Shown here piece by piece: positions 1-11,396 of a DNA stretch of 64,000 nucleotides (position 1 is the stretch's first letter; the number at the start of each line of letters is the position of its first letter). The translations under genes were made by a program, and so were the position numbers. The DNA comes from Nitrosomonas sp. (GTDB lineage: Bacteria; Pseudomonadota; Gammaproteobacteria; Burkholderiales; Nitrosomonadaceae), in NCBI GenBank assembly GCA_031316255.1, contig JALDQW010000001.1, positions 496,001 to 560,000 of the forward strand, written 5' to 3'. The notes under the pieces were generated by a model, which had not been told where the DNA came from, made no database searches, and saw only the letters and a list, made by a program, of their open reading frames with translations.

Positions 1-1437
1 AATCTCTATTTTAATGATATTGCTCTATTCTGGGTTGCTATACTATGGATTTTTCTTTTTATTGCCATTCTGGTGATGTTTGGACAATTTGTACATGCAG
101 AAAAGGAAATTCATAATTACTCTTCTCAGTTAACCGCCAACAAAGAAAGATTGGCGAATGAAATCAAACATAGACTTTGGGCCGAAAAAACAACTGCTGA
201 AGCCAAGGTAAAATCACAGATTGTTGATGAAAATTTCCCTGTTTTGCTGGCTTACTTCAACGTTGACCAACGCTGTCGCTATCACAACCGAATCTTCCGC
301 AGGTGGTTTGGATTAAAACCCGATCAAATTGATGGCTTACTCTTGGAAGAATTCGCAAACGAAGAATTTTCTTCCAGTATTAAAAATAACTTAGAAGACA
401 TTCTGTCTGGAAAAACGATCTATGAAGAACGTATCCTGAAATCCACAAAAGGGTTTCCTTATATCTTCAACGAACAGTATATTCCTCATCTGGATAGTAA
501 AGGTAAAACGATAGGTTTTTATACGCTGCACACCCCGAACGCACAAGATAAAAAACGTATCGTTTCGCCAAGAAAAAACCAGAATGATCTGACAACGAAA
601 CCGGAAACAGATCGCGACAATGCAAATGCCGTGAATAACACGGTTAATGAATCCTCCAAAGCCGGAATTACGGCAGATCGAATTGCTCAGGCCATTAAAG
701 ATGGAGAATTCAATCTGTATTGTCAGAAAATAATTCCCCTTAATTCAGATGCCCAATCTGCAGTCCGCTATGAAATTCTGATTCGTATGGCCGAGGAAGA
801 AAGCAATCTTATGCCTCCCGGTTCTTTCCTGCCTTTGGTTGATCAGTTCAAGATGATGCCACAACTTGATCGATGGGTTGTAAATCATATCATCAAATGG
901 CTGGCATCACATTCCAAGGATAACAAGCCTATTTTTTGCTTGAATGTCGCCAAGGATACACTATGCGATAAAACATTTATCAATTTCATTCAAGAAAAGA
1001 TACAGCAATCTAAAATACCTGCAAATCTGTTATGTTTTGAGATTGAAGAACTCGATGCCAAAAGCAAACTTGATGAAACAATCTATTTCTCAGACAAAGT
1101 CCGGGAATTGGATTGTCTTGTTACATTATGTAGCTTTGGCCAGAGTGCAGCTTCAATAAATTTATTGAAAAAACTTAAAATAGATTTTCTGAAAATTGAC
1201 GGCGGCATTGTTTGCAACATGCTCTATGATGATGAAGATCTCGTGCGCATAAAAGGAATACACCAAATTGCACGTAAATTGAATATTATAACAATTGCTG
1301 AACTGGTCGAAACGGAAGAAACTATCGCCAAATTACGCGAAATCGGAATTGACTATGCTCAAGGATTCGGTATTGGCAAACCTTGTCCATTAGATACTCT
1401 AAATGACATCCCTCAGAACGAGAAATTGATTCAGTAA
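1..1437 (+). CDS. PAS-EAL domain membrane signalling protein, 5' truncated by window edge
   Basis: The frame is open from base 1, so the gene begins outside the window; the GTG at 73 and ATG at 76 are internal. The visible 478 residues start with a membrane segment (about residues 9-28), then a charged coiled-coil linker, a PAS domain (about 70-165) and an EAL domain (about 235-470). The EAL signature reads YEILIRM. The asparagine (FCLNVAK), the glutamate of the EIEEL motif, the lysine of FLKID and the glutamate of AELVE are kept, but the loop that is normally DDFG reads CSFGQS, so the metal-binding aspartates are missing. EAL domains of this type hydrolyse or bind cyclic di-GMP; this one is inferred to be a non-catalytic sensor or scaffold. 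It converges on pntB across a shared hairpin terminator. Confidence 0.85.
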   Translation, partial: NLYFNDIALFWVAILWIFLFIAILVMFGQFVHAEKEIHNYSSQLTANKERLANEIKHRLWAEKTTAEAKVKSQIVDENFPVLLAYFNVDQRCRYHNRIFRRWFGLKPDQIDGLLLEEFANEEFSSSIKNNLEDILSGKTIYEERILKSTKGFPYIFNEQYIPHLDSKGKTIGFYTLHTPNAQDKKRIVSPRKNQNDLTTKPETDRDNANAVNNTVNESSKAGITADRIAQAIKDGEFNLYCQKIIPLNSDAQSAVRYEILIRMAEEESNLMPPGSFLPLVDQFKMMPQLDRWVVNHIIKWLASHSKDNKPIFCLNVAKDTLCDKTFINFIQEKIQQSKIPANLLCFEIEELDAKSKLDETIYFSDKVRELDCLVTLCSFGQSAASINLLKKLKIDFLKIDGGIVCNMLYDDEDLVRIKGIHQIARKLNIITIAELVETEETIAKLREIGIDYAQGFGIGKPCPLDTLNDIPQNEKLIQ

Positions 1438-1457
1438 ACAGCTTAAAAAGATACTGC

Positions 1458-1488
1458 GCGACAGTATTTAGAACATAAATACTGTCGC
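1458..1488. terminator. Bidirectional hairpin terminator between EAL gene and pntB
   Basis: A perfect 12-bp inverted repeat (GCGACAGTATTT and its complement) surrounds a 7-nt loop. It lies 20 bp after the EAL stop codon and 30 bp after the pntB stop on the other strand. A short T-rich tract follows on the plus strand. It fits a terminator shared by convergent genes. Confidence 0.75.
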
Positions 1489-1517
1489 TTTCGATTGAAT
1501 AAAATGTGTAATGGTTA

Positions 1518-2897
1518 TCAAACCGCCTTGACCATACTTTCTACGACTTTTTTAGCGTCGCCAAAAATCATCATCGTTTTATCCATATAAAACAGATCAT
1601 TATCCAGACCCGCATAACCCACACCCATACTCCGTTTAACGACCATAACAGTGCGCGCCTTATGGGCCTCAAGAATAGGCATACCGTAAATAGGACTGCC
1701 GGGAACATTAGCTGCAGGATTAACCACGTCATTAGCTCCGAGTACCAGCACCACATCAGTATTCGAAAAATCGCTGTTAATTTCATCCATTTCTAGAACC
1801 TGCTCGTAGGGTATTTCCGCCTCTGCCAGTAACACATTCATATGTCCGGGCATACGCCCTGCGACAGGGTGTATGGCAAATCGCACATTGACACCTTTCT
1901 CTTGCAACATTTCAGCCAATTCCTTAACAGCATGCTGCGCTCTGGCAACAGCCAAACCATAACCCGGAATAATAATCACACTGTCTGCGTTACCCATCAA
2001 GAATGCCGCATCCTCTGCACTGCCACTGCGATAGGTTTTTTGCTCGCCACTATCAACAACTGCCGCACCACCATCACTCCCAAAACCGCCTAAAATGACC
2101 GATAAAAATGGGCGGTTCATCGCTTTACACATGATATACGAGAGAATCGCACCTGAACTGCCCACCAGTGAGCCTGCAATAATGAGCATTGGATTTCCCA
2201 AAGAAAAACCGATACCTGCAGCAGCCCAGCCGGAATACGAATTGAGCATTGAAATTACAACAGGCATATCAGCACCGCCGATAGGTATGATAATCAGAAA
2301 ACCCAGCAGAAAAGCGATCGCCGTCATAACGATAAACGCGGTCCAGTTTGTTGTTTCACTGAAGAAGAACCACAATCCAAAACCGATCATCACAATTGCA
2401 AGTAACAAATTAAGCATATGTTGACCAGTGAAGACAATTGGGGTGCCACTCATACGGCCCGATAATTTAAGAAATGCGATTACCGATCCAGACCATGTCA
2501 TGGCGCCAATAAAAGTTCCCAGGAACAATTCCAGCTTACTACCCGCAGGCAATACTTCCGGCAAGCCAAACGAAACAGGATTATTAATCGCTGCAATTGC
2601 AATAAACACTGCCGCCAGCCCCACCAGTGAATGCATAAAAGCCACCAGCTCCGGCATTGCTGTCATCTGTACCCGTTTTGCAATAATCGTACCTATTGTA
2701 CCGCCGATGGCTATACAGCCAACAATCAACATCCAGTTCTCGGTCAGGGTCATTGTGGTAGCAACAGCAATTATCATACCGACGATACCAAACAAGTTTC
2801 CACGACGCGCAGATTCCGGAGAACTTAGGCCTTTTAGCGCCAGTATAAAAAACACTGAGGCAACCAAATATGCGAGTGCTACCATATTTGCTGACAT
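1518..2897 (-). CDS. pntB: NAD(P) transhydrogenase subunit beta
   Basis: At 459 residues this is the usual length of PntB. The N-terminal two thirds are hydrophobic membrane helices that form the proton channel. The C-terminal part (about 285-459) is the NADP(H)-binding domain III, with the fold signature VIIIPGYGLAVARAQ and the late motif VVKRSMGVGYAGLDN. With PntAA and PntAB it makes the proton-translocating transhydrogenase, which uses the proton gradient to transfer hydride from NADH to NADP+. It starts directly after the pntAB stop codon, so it is the last gene of the pntAA-pntAB-pntB operon. Confidence 0.97.
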   Translation of the reverse strand: MSANMVALAYLVASVFFILALKGLSSPESARRGNLFGIVGMIIAVATTMTLTENWMLIVGCIAIGGTIGTIIAKRVQMTAMPELVAFMHSLVGLAAVFIAIAAINNPVSFGLPEVLPAGSKLELFLGTFIGAMTWSGSVIAFLKLSGRMSGTPIVFTGQHMLNLLLAIVMIGFGLWFFFSETTNWTAFIVMTAIAFLLGFLIIIPIGGADMPVVISMLNSYSGWAAAGIGFSLGNPMLIIAGSLVGSSGAILSYIMCKAMNRPFLSVILGGFGSDGGAAVVDSGEQKTYRSGSAEDAAFLMGNADSVIIIPGYGLAVARAQHAVKELAEMLQEKGVNVRFAIHPVAGRMPGHMNVLLAEAEIPYEQVLEMDEINSDFSNTDVVLVLGANDVVNPAANVPGSPIYGMPILEAHKARTVMVVKRSMGVGYAGLDNDLFYMDKTMMIFGDAKKVVESMVKAV

Positions 2898-3212
2898 TTA
2901 CGCACTTCCTTTTTTATCTTTTTTCTTGAACATTTCCAGCATCCGTTGACTGACCAGAAACCCGCCAAATACATTTACTGCCGCAAGGGTTACGGCAATT
3001 GCGCCTAACCAGACGCCCCAATCCATATCCGCAGGGCCCGCAGCCAGCATAGCACCCACAATAATAATACTTGAAATTGCATTGGTAACAGACATCAGCG
3101 GTGTATGCAGGGCAGGCGTAACATTCCACACCACATGGTAGCCGACAAAAATTGCCAGTACAAAAATTGTTAGATTGATAATAAGTGGATCGATATCACC
3201 TATCATATTCAC
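2898..3212 (-). CDS. pntAB: NAD(P) transhydrogenase subunit alpha part 2 (membrane part)
   Basis: This 104-residue protein carries three to four membrane helices and matches the small membrane portion of the alpha subunit, which in E. coli is fused to the NAD-binding part. Recognisable sequence includes [20 protein letters not shown] and the [10 protein letters not shown] helix. The stop codon abuts the pntB start, indicating translational coupling. In the three-gene form it joins PntB to form the proton-conducting membrane domain. Confidence 0.95.
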   Translation of the reverse strand: MNMIGDIDPLIINLTIFVLAIFVGYHVVWNVTPALHTPLMSVTNAISSIIIVGAMLAAGPADMDWGVWLGAIAVTLAAVNVFGGFLVSQRMLEMFKKKDKKGSA

Positions 3213-3287
3213 TCCTTTTAAATTCGTTAACTATATGCCTTAAGGTAGAAGAAAAAATAACAGCAGTATTTCGTACTTCCATCAAAA

Positions 3288-4415
3288 CTATGCCTGAATC
3301 GAGACACTGCCATCACTACAAACCAGTGTTCCGGCTACAATTTCGTCCTCGCGGTTAATGTTTAACGTTCCGTTTTCAACATCGACAATCAGATTCAGAA
3401 AATTCATTAAATTACGCGCGTATAACGTGCTGGAATCAGCCGCAACCAAACCAGGGAAATTAGCAATGCCAACCAAGTGAACACCATGTTTGACAACTGT
3501 TTTGTCCAGTTCGGATAACGGACAGTTACCGCCAGCCTCAACGGCCAAGTCCACTATAACAGAACCGGGTTTCATCGCTTTTACGGTTTCTTCTTTTATC
3601 AGGACAGGCGCCGGACGCCCTGGAATTAATGCAGTGGTAATAATTATATCTGCAGCTGCAGCCCGCTCATGAACCAGTTCTCCCTGACGTCGTTTATAAT
3701 CTTCCGACATTTCTGTGGCGTAACCACCCGCCGTTTCTGCACTGGCTTTTTCTTCATCACTCAGCGGCACTTCGACAAATTTAGCACCCAAACTTTCAAC
3801 CTGTTCTTTTACAGCCGGACGCACATCAAAAGCTTCGACAACAGCACCCAGTCTTTTTGCGGTAGCGATCGCCTGCAACCCCGCCACACCGGCACCAAGA
3901 ATCAGCACGCGCGCGGCTTTAACTGTTCCCGCCGCAGTCATCAACATCGGGAAAAAACGTTGATAAACATCAGCCGCCATAATCACCGCTTTGTAGCCGG
4001 CAATATTTGCCTGCGATGACAACACATCCATATTCTGGGCACGCGTAATCCGAGGCAATTTTTCCATTGCAAACGCGGTTAAGCCATGCTTGGCGAGCGC
4101 TTCGATTCCATTTGATTGATGCGGCGCCAAAAGACCCAGTAGCACTGAATCGTTACGCATCATGGCTAACTCATCCGCTTCCGGTCCACGTACCTTGAGC
4201 ACAATTTCCGCCTGGCTATACAACGACTGCGCATCCGCAACGATTTTTGCACCTGCGGCTTCAAATTCCGAATCAGGTATACTTGCCTTTACACCCGCAC
4301 CTGATTGCACAGATACAACGTGTACACCTTTTGCAGTATATTTTTTAATGGTCTCCGGTGTAGCTGCTACACGTGTTTCTCCCCCGCGAATCTCTGCGGG
4401 TATGCCTATATGCAT
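3288..4415 (-). CDS. pntAA: NAD(P) transhydrogenase subunit alpha part 1 (NAD-binding)
   Basis: The 375-residue soluble protein matches transhydrogenase domain I, related to alanine dehydrogenase. It opens with MHIGIPAEIRGGETRVAATP and holds a Rossmann nucleotide-binding loop at about residue 172 (VLILGAGVAGLQAI). It ends soon after domain I, without membrane helices; these are encoded separately by pntAB, 75 bp downstream. The start is supported by a purine-rich ribosome site (AAGGGAGA) about 8 bp upstream. It binds NAD(H) on the cytoplasmic side. Confidence 0.96.
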   Translation of the reverse strand: MHIGIPAEIRGGETRVAATPETIKKYTAKGVHVVSVQSGAGVKASIPDSEFEAAGAKIVADAQSLYSQAEIVLKVRGPEADELAMMRNDSVLLGLLAPHQSNGIEALAKHGLTAFAMEKLPRITRAQNMDVLSSQANIAGYKAVIMAADVYQRFFPMLMTAAGTVKAARVLILGAGVAGLQAIATAKRLGAVVEAFDVRPAVKEQVESLGAKFVEVPLSDEEKASAETAGGYATEMSEDYKRRQGELVHERAAAADIIITTALIPGRPAPVLIKEETVKAMKPGSVIVDLAVEAGGNCPLSELDKTVVKHGVHLVGIANFPGLVAADSSTLYARNLMNFLNLIVDVENGTLNINREDEIVAGTLVCSDGSVSIQA

Positions 4416-4597
4416 TGATGATCTCCCTTATCTTGCCAACAAGCTTGCAAACAAAAACTTTTTTATGAATAAAACAGAATTTTTCTTCTTATAAACTGCA
4501 AATTATAAATCAATTTGCGCTTCACGTAACAGATTCCTGGAACAGGCGATGAAATTGGTACACTTTTACAACAACTTCCAAATTCTGATTTAAACAT

Positions 4598-4615
4598 TAG
4601 CAGGATGTTAAAAAA
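4598..4615 (+). repeat. Short direct repeat, copy 1 (flanks cyclodeaminase gene)
   Basis: The 18 bases TTAGCAGGATGTTAAAAA recur with one mismatch at 5768-5785 in the same orientation. The two copies bracket the ornithine cyclodeaminase-like gene. From memory, the sequence resembles the AGCAGGCTGTTGAAAAA ends of some insertion sequences. The rest of the 4416-4737 gap is AT-rich and shows no gene. Confidence 0.5.
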
Positions 4616-4737
4616 CGTTCCCGAAGCAGCCAATACACGACAAAAACAGTCAATAAATGGAATCGTACTTAATAAATTAGTGGCTTGAGTCTGCTTCTAA
4701 CGCAGCAAGACAACGCAGATCGTTTTTCATTGACCGG

Positions 4738-5718
4738 TTAAATTTCAATCAATATGCCCTGCGACATCTTACAGGCACGCCAATACGCTAACGCTGAAAG
4801 CGCCAAATCACCTAATGCCAGACCACGGAAGATAAATGCGGTACGCTCGGTCGCATTCGTGCGTCCCAGAATCTTTTCACTGACCAGATCTGCTAAATCA
4901 CCCGAAACCAGATCTGGACAAACCAAAGGTTTAGACATCTGCGCTTCCTGTTCCAGATCATCAATAACAATGCGGTCAAAGATCGTCATACCATCTGCAA
5001 GCCAGGGGGCTGCCAGATCAGTCATGGTAACAAAAGCACCTGGCTTTAACCATCGCGCATTTAAAAAAGGCACCAACTCAGGCGAAATTGTTACCGAAGT
5101 TACAATCAAATCTGCGTCACACAACGCTTCCCGGGCTGTTTCACACGCAGTTGCGGTTAACCCCATTTCCGTTACGCTTTTGCAGAACGCAGTTCTATTT
5201 TCAGCACCACGCCCCAAAACACGCACTTCCTTTAACGCGAACAGATCAGCAAAAGCTTTTAAGTGACTACGCGCCTGTACGCCACACCCAACAAATGCTG
5301 CAACCGTTGCATCTTCTCTGGCCAGTCTTTTCGCCGCTACAGCGCTCAAACCGGCTGTTCGAACCGCTGTCACCCAACCGCCATCCAATAGCGCCAGCGG
5401 CAAGCCGGTGTCACTATCGAGTAATGTCACCAAAGCATAAATACTTTTCAGACCACGAAGGGTATTTCTTGGATTCAGCAGCAATGTTTTTACTGCCAAA
5501 ATCTGTGGGTCATCTGCGGCCGCCAATGTCGCCATCATATATCTTCCGTCAGGCGGCGTAATCACAACTTTGGGTGCATTCCAAACTCGACCCTGATTGC
5601 GTTCAAGTATCAGACGCTCAATACTTCCAGTGATTTCAGCTACCGTCAACGGCATCTGGTCGAGCACCTTTTTCGACAAGAATCGAATATATTCAGACAT
5701 CTCAACAGTTACAGCCAA
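4738..5718 (-). CDS. Ornithine cyclodeaminase / mu-crystallin family protein
   Basis: The 326-residue protein has the OCD/mu-crystallin layout: an N-terminal substrate domain with the conserved KTLLLNPRNT stretch, the DSDTGLPLALLDG strand, the TAVRTAGLSAVAAKRLA helix, then an NAD(P)-binding Rossmann domain starting with AAFVGCGVQARSHLKAF (about residue 137). Family members catalyse NAD-dependent ornithine cyclisation, ketimine reduction, or alanine or opine dehydrogenation, so the substrate cannot be named. It stands alone between 300-bp gaps and is bracketed by direct repeats, which may mean it was acquired. A second in-frame ATG at residue 7 is an alternative start. Confidence 0.85.
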   Translation of the reverse strand: MAVTVEMSEYIRFLSKKVLDQMPLTVAEITGSIERLILERNQGRVWNAPKVVITPPDGRYMMATLAAADDPQILAVKTLLLNPRNTLRGLKSIYALVTLLDSDTGLPLALLDGGWVTAVRTAGLSAVAAKRLAREDATVAAFVGCGVQARSHLKAFADLFALKEVRVLGRGAENRTAFCKSVTEMGLTATACETAREALCDADLIVTSVTISPELVPFLNARWLKPGAFVTMTDLAAPWLADGMTIFDRIVIDDLEQEAQMSKPLVCPDLVSGDLADLVSEKILGRTNATERTAFIFRGLALGDLALSALAYWRACKMSQGILIEI

Positions 5719-5767
5719 TCAGTACACATATGCCACTTCCTCTTAATCATCCTGTCTATGGTTATTT

Positions 5768-5785
5768 TAGCAGGCTGTTAAAAAC
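5768..5785 (+). repeat. Short direct repeat, copy 2 (flanks cyclodeaminase gene)
   Basis: TTAGCAGGCTGTTAAAAA matches the copy at 4598-4615 at 17 of 18 positions. The following AT-rich sequence up to 6012 contains a TATAAT hexamer at 5906-5911 that could serve the DUF6502 gene, although no convincing -35 partner was seen. Confidence 0.5.
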
Positions 5786-6012
5786 TTATTGAGATTGTTA
5801 TGAATGTGATTCAGATGCTCCGTGCAAATACAACATCAATTATCTCATCAGTACAATATCAAAAGGATTCAAAATACTCATATCAAGAATTCCTTGAAAA
5901 AACTATATAATGTGCGAAAAACACCAATCAGCATCAATATTTGTAAATATTTCCCACGTATATTAAAATTATCCTTTTATCTTTTAACTTTTACTCTTTC
6001 AACTTAACATTA

Positions 6013-6897
6013 ATGCGAACACCCTCCTCCGAAAAGAATTCCGGTGTAACCACTGTTTCTCCAGCACTCATTTCTGCCTTGTGTAAAGTACTACGCCCCT
6101 TGATAAAGCTCATGCTGGCCAAAGGCGTGACATATATCTACCTGACAGATATTTTGAAGAAAATATATGTGGAAGTAGGAGACAAAGAATTTCGCATGAA
6201 CGATAAACCCACAACGGACAGTCACTTAAGCCTGCTTACCGGCATACACCGCAAGGACATCAAACGATTGCGTCCCGCTGTCAATACAAATGCCGAGATT
6301 GTTCCAGAAACAGTATCAATGGGTGCCCGGCTCGTCAGCCAGTGGACTAGCGATCCAGATTATCTCGATGAAAACAACGCACCAAAGCCTTTACCGCGTT
6401 TTATGCGAGACAATGGAAAAATTTCTTTTGAAGGACTCGTTGCCAGCATCAGTAAAGATATTCGCTCGCGTGTTGTACTGGATGAATGGCTACGGCTGGA
6501 CGTCGTTCATATTGATGATCAACGTCGTGTTTGCCTGAATGTAGAAGCATTTGTTCCGGCGAAAGGTTTTGACGAAAAAGCATATTACTTTGGTCATAAC
6601 CTGCATGATCATTTCGCCGCTGCCGCATCGAATTTGATTGGTGAAAAACTGCCTTTCCTAGAACGAAGTGTACATTATGATGCTTTAAGTACTGAATCGG
6701 TCAGGATACTCGCAGAACAATCCGAGCTTATGGGTATGCATGCACTTCTGGCGATTAATAAAAAAGCCATGGAACTTGAGAAAGAGGACACGCAGACAAA
6801 AGATATACGGCATCGTATGACAATGGGTATTTATTTTTACAGCGTACCTGTTGAACCCAAAAATACTGATGGCAAAAACAACCAAGTCACCGAATAA
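6013..6897 (+). CDS. DUF6502 family protein
   Basis: The 294-residue protein matches DUF6502: an N-terminal helical region (ALCKVLRPLIKLMLAKGVTY) resembling a winged-helix or replication-initiator-like fold, then SHLSLLTGIHRKDIKRLR, which looks like a helix-turn-helix. No membrane segment or catalytic motif is visible. The family has no established function; a DNA-binding role is an inference from the helical N-terminus. Its 3' end overlaps the next gene by up to 47 bp, so the two are probably co-transcribed and translationally coupled. Confidence 0.75.
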   Translation: MRTPSSEKNSGVTTVSPALISALCKVLRPLIKLMLAKGVTYIYLTDILKKIYVEVGDKEFRMNDKPTTDSHLSLLTGIHRKDIKRLRPAVNTNAEIVPETVSMGARLVSQWTSDPDYLDENNAPKPLPRFMRDNGKISFEGLVASISKDIRSRVVLDEWLRLDVVHIDDQRRVCLNVEAFVPAKGFDEKAYYFGHNLHDHFAAAASNLIGEKLPFLERSVHYDALSTESVRILAEQSELMGMHALLAINKKAMELEKEDTQTKDIRHRMTMGIYFYSVPVEPKNTDGKNNQVTE

Positions 6898-7723
6898 TGG
6901 CATTATTGCCACCACTCAAAATACCGTAACAAGACAGCAACATATCTATGTGCACACGAAATTACTGAACGCATTATCCCGGACCGTAAATCACGCTGTT
7001 ATTACTCTGATCCTGGTTGTACCTCTAGTCGCACAAGGGAAGTATATGTGCGATACAGGAAGCTCCCCACTCAATCCACTTGCATCGATGCAGTCCGGAA
7101 TCAGTGGCACAGGCATCGACAACGACAGTCCGGGTAATATCAACAACATCGTTGATTCCCATGGAAAAATGGCCCAGAGCGGTGGAATTGGCGGCACCGG
7201 CATCATTGGAATCATTACCGGTTTTGCCAGCATTTGTGTGAATGGAACTGAAATACATTACACCGCCGACACGCCATTTACGATGGATGGATCGCCTTCA
7301 ACCTTAATGGAATTAGCAACAGGCCAGATTGTCGTAGTTCGCGCCGAGGGCTTTGGCAAGGCGTTAACCGCCAAACATATTACAATTATGCATGCCGCTG
7401 TTGGTCCGATAACACATATCGACATTAACGGGCGAATTACACAGATTAATCCCGGTGAACTGATCGTTGATGGTACCCGCGTTGAATTTGATCCGCAGTC
7501 TCAGCCGACCGATCTGTCCGAAGGCATGGAGATTTCAATCAAGGGCTACTGGGACGGTGCGCATATTCATGCACAGGCAATACAAATCGATCCAACGGGG
7601 CATGTTCTGGGGAATGTTGAGCATATTGTTCTGGAAGGCTATGTTCATGCAACAGATGAACAGACACTCAGAGTAAACAACCAAAACATTAACATTAGAC
7701 AGGGCGTGAAATTACCGGTGTAA
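6851..7723 (+). CDS. DUF5666 domain exported protein, interrupted by frameshift
   Basis: The N-terminus carries a hydrophobic export or anchor segment (about residues 48-62, VNHAVITLILVVPLVAQ), followed by glycine-rich SGISGTGIDN and GGIGGTGIIG motifs. Repeated beta-rich units typical of DUF5666 follow (GEIHYTAD-like, VEFDPQSQPTDLSEGMEI, IKGYWDGAHIHAQAIQI). The frame ends at 7723 soon after INIRQGVKLPV, but the plus-1 frame carries on with clear family sequence, so one base appears to be missing near 7706-7712. Starts at 6851 and at the internal ATG 6869 are both possible. The overlap with the DUF6502 gene suggests a functional pair. The role is unknown. Confidence 0.7.
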   Translation: MNPKILMAKTTKSPNNGIIATTQNTVTRQQHIYVHTKLLNALSRTVNHAVITLILVVPLVAQGKYMCDTGSSPLNPLASMQSGISGTGIDNDSPGNINNIVDSHGKMAQSGGIGGTGIIGIITGFASICVNGTEIHYTADTPFTMDGSPSTLMELATGQIVVVRAEGFGKALTAKHITIMHAAVGPITHIDINGRITQINPGELIVDGTRVEFDPQSQPTDLSEGMEISIKGYWDGAHIHAQAIQIDPTGHVLGNVEHIVLEGYVHATDEQTLRVNNQNINIRQGVKLPV

Positions 7724-8038
7724 CGCATGAGAATCCGCAGCAGAATCAGCGTATACAGATTATCGGTCATCTAATCGAAGATAACCGGTTTGTTGCTGAC
7801 AAAATTGAACTGAAACATTCCCAGTTTGCTCAAGATATCGATGTAATCCGCTTTGAAAACAATAAACCGCCATCCAAATGAAACAGAAGATAGCTCTGAA
7901 GACAGCTATATCCAGGACACCGATGGCAAAGCAAAATTCCGGCAAAACATGCAAGCCGGACACCAGAATCCAGATGATGATTCCTCAATATCAACGGGCG
8001 CTTCTAAAGATCACACGCATGAAAAATCCGGACCATGA
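7699..8038 (+). pseudogene. Out-of-frame continuation of the DUF5666 protein
   Basis: In the frame of 7699-7881 the DNA encodes REITGVTHENPQQNQRIQII followed by GHLIEDNRFVADKIELKH, which continues the DUF5666 pattern and ends at a TGA at 7879-7881. The original frame reopens across 7853-8038 with an acidic, hydrophilic stretch (NETEDSSEDSYIQDTDGKAK) that would suit a C-terminal tail. Two compensating indels would restore one long protein of about 395 residues. Either the gene is decaying or the assembly contains indel errors. Confidence 0.5.
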
Positions 8039-8302
8039 GCAGTTTTTTGATGGCGATTACGAATCGAGGCTTTGACCGATAAAAACACCTATTGTCATTC
8101 GTTCTCGACTGACTCCACTTTTTAGTATTTTATTTTCTAAAACTCACCGCCTCATTGGGAGCTCACAAATTTGCAATCGCTGATATCGAAACAGACAATG
8201 AAATTACCAATGACAATTCAGGTACCGACAATAATCCTATCGTTTCAACAACGACACACAATTAAACATGACACGTCAAATCAATTGTCGAGCACAACGA
8301 TT
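7882..8302. other. Non-coding or decayed stretch between DUF5666 and DUF4156 genes
   Basis: No convincing gene is present. Apart from the possible tail frame up to 8038, a frame without an ATG around 8106-8265 encodes a hydrophobic stretch followed by FAIADIETDNEITNDNSGTD and a stop at 8263. It looks like the end of a small secreted protein that has lost its start. Confidence 0.4.
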
Positions 8303-8662
8303 TTAATTACAGTCATACGCATTGCCGATAATCGTTGTATTGGCATTGCCTGAAGCCTCATATCTACCCGAGTTGCTGACATGCTGAATATACACAGTAT
8401 TACCACCGAGTTCAGCGGTTTCGTTTCTCAAATCATTTCTGGCGCCCATCAGCAAGTTTTTATCTGAAGTATACGCACCGGTAAACCAGTTACCCTGCGA
8501 TCCCGCCACTTCACCGAGAAAACGGCACCGTTCGGCATCCGGTGCTTCTTTTAAGATGACTACGGACTGTGCTTCCGGTTTGGCCGAAATAGCAGAACAG
8601 CCGCTCAAACCACAGAACACTATCAATAATATGCAAGTTTTATACTCAAATAATCGTTTCAT
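8303..8662 (-). CDS. DUF4156 domain lipoprotein
   Basis: This 119-residue protein begins with a lipoprotein signal peptide: two positive charges, a hydrophobic core (TCILLIVFCG) and the lipobox LSGC with cysteine at residue 22. The mature part matches DUF4156 (EAPDAERCRFLGEVAGSQGN, then ARNDLRNETAELGGNTVYIQ). It should be an acylated periplasmic or outer-membrane protein of unknown role. It is divergent from leuS, with about 130 bp between the two starts. Confidence 0.85.
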   Translation of the reverse strand: MKRLFEYKTCILLIVFCGLSGCSAISAKPEAQSVVILKEAPDAERCRFLGEVAGSQGNWFTGAYTSDKNLLMGARNDLRNETAELGGNTVYIQHVSNSGRYEASGNANTTIIGNAYDCN

Positions 8663-8733
8663 TGATCCCCCGCCTGGTTGAAATACGAATTACGAAAAAC
8701 ATTAGTAATGGCAATTATTATAACGCGCCACAT

Positions 8734-8762
8734 GTTCTTACCTTTACACTTCACGGTATAAT
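8734..8762 (+). promoter_or_regulatory. Possible sigma-70 promoter of leuS
   Basis: A TATAAT hexamer lies at 8757-8762, 33 bases before the leuS start. The best -35 candidate, around 8735-8740 (TTCTTA, 16-bp spacing), matches the consensus only partly. Confidence 0.35.
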
Positions 8763-8780
8763 GATCGATTTTAAAAGTAA

Positions 8781-11396
<2,616 letters not shown>

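Noticed and set aside
2428..2949. A 173-residue frame antisense to pntB and pntAB
   Set aside because: It mirrors membrane-helix coding on the other strand and has no independent start signal or family match.
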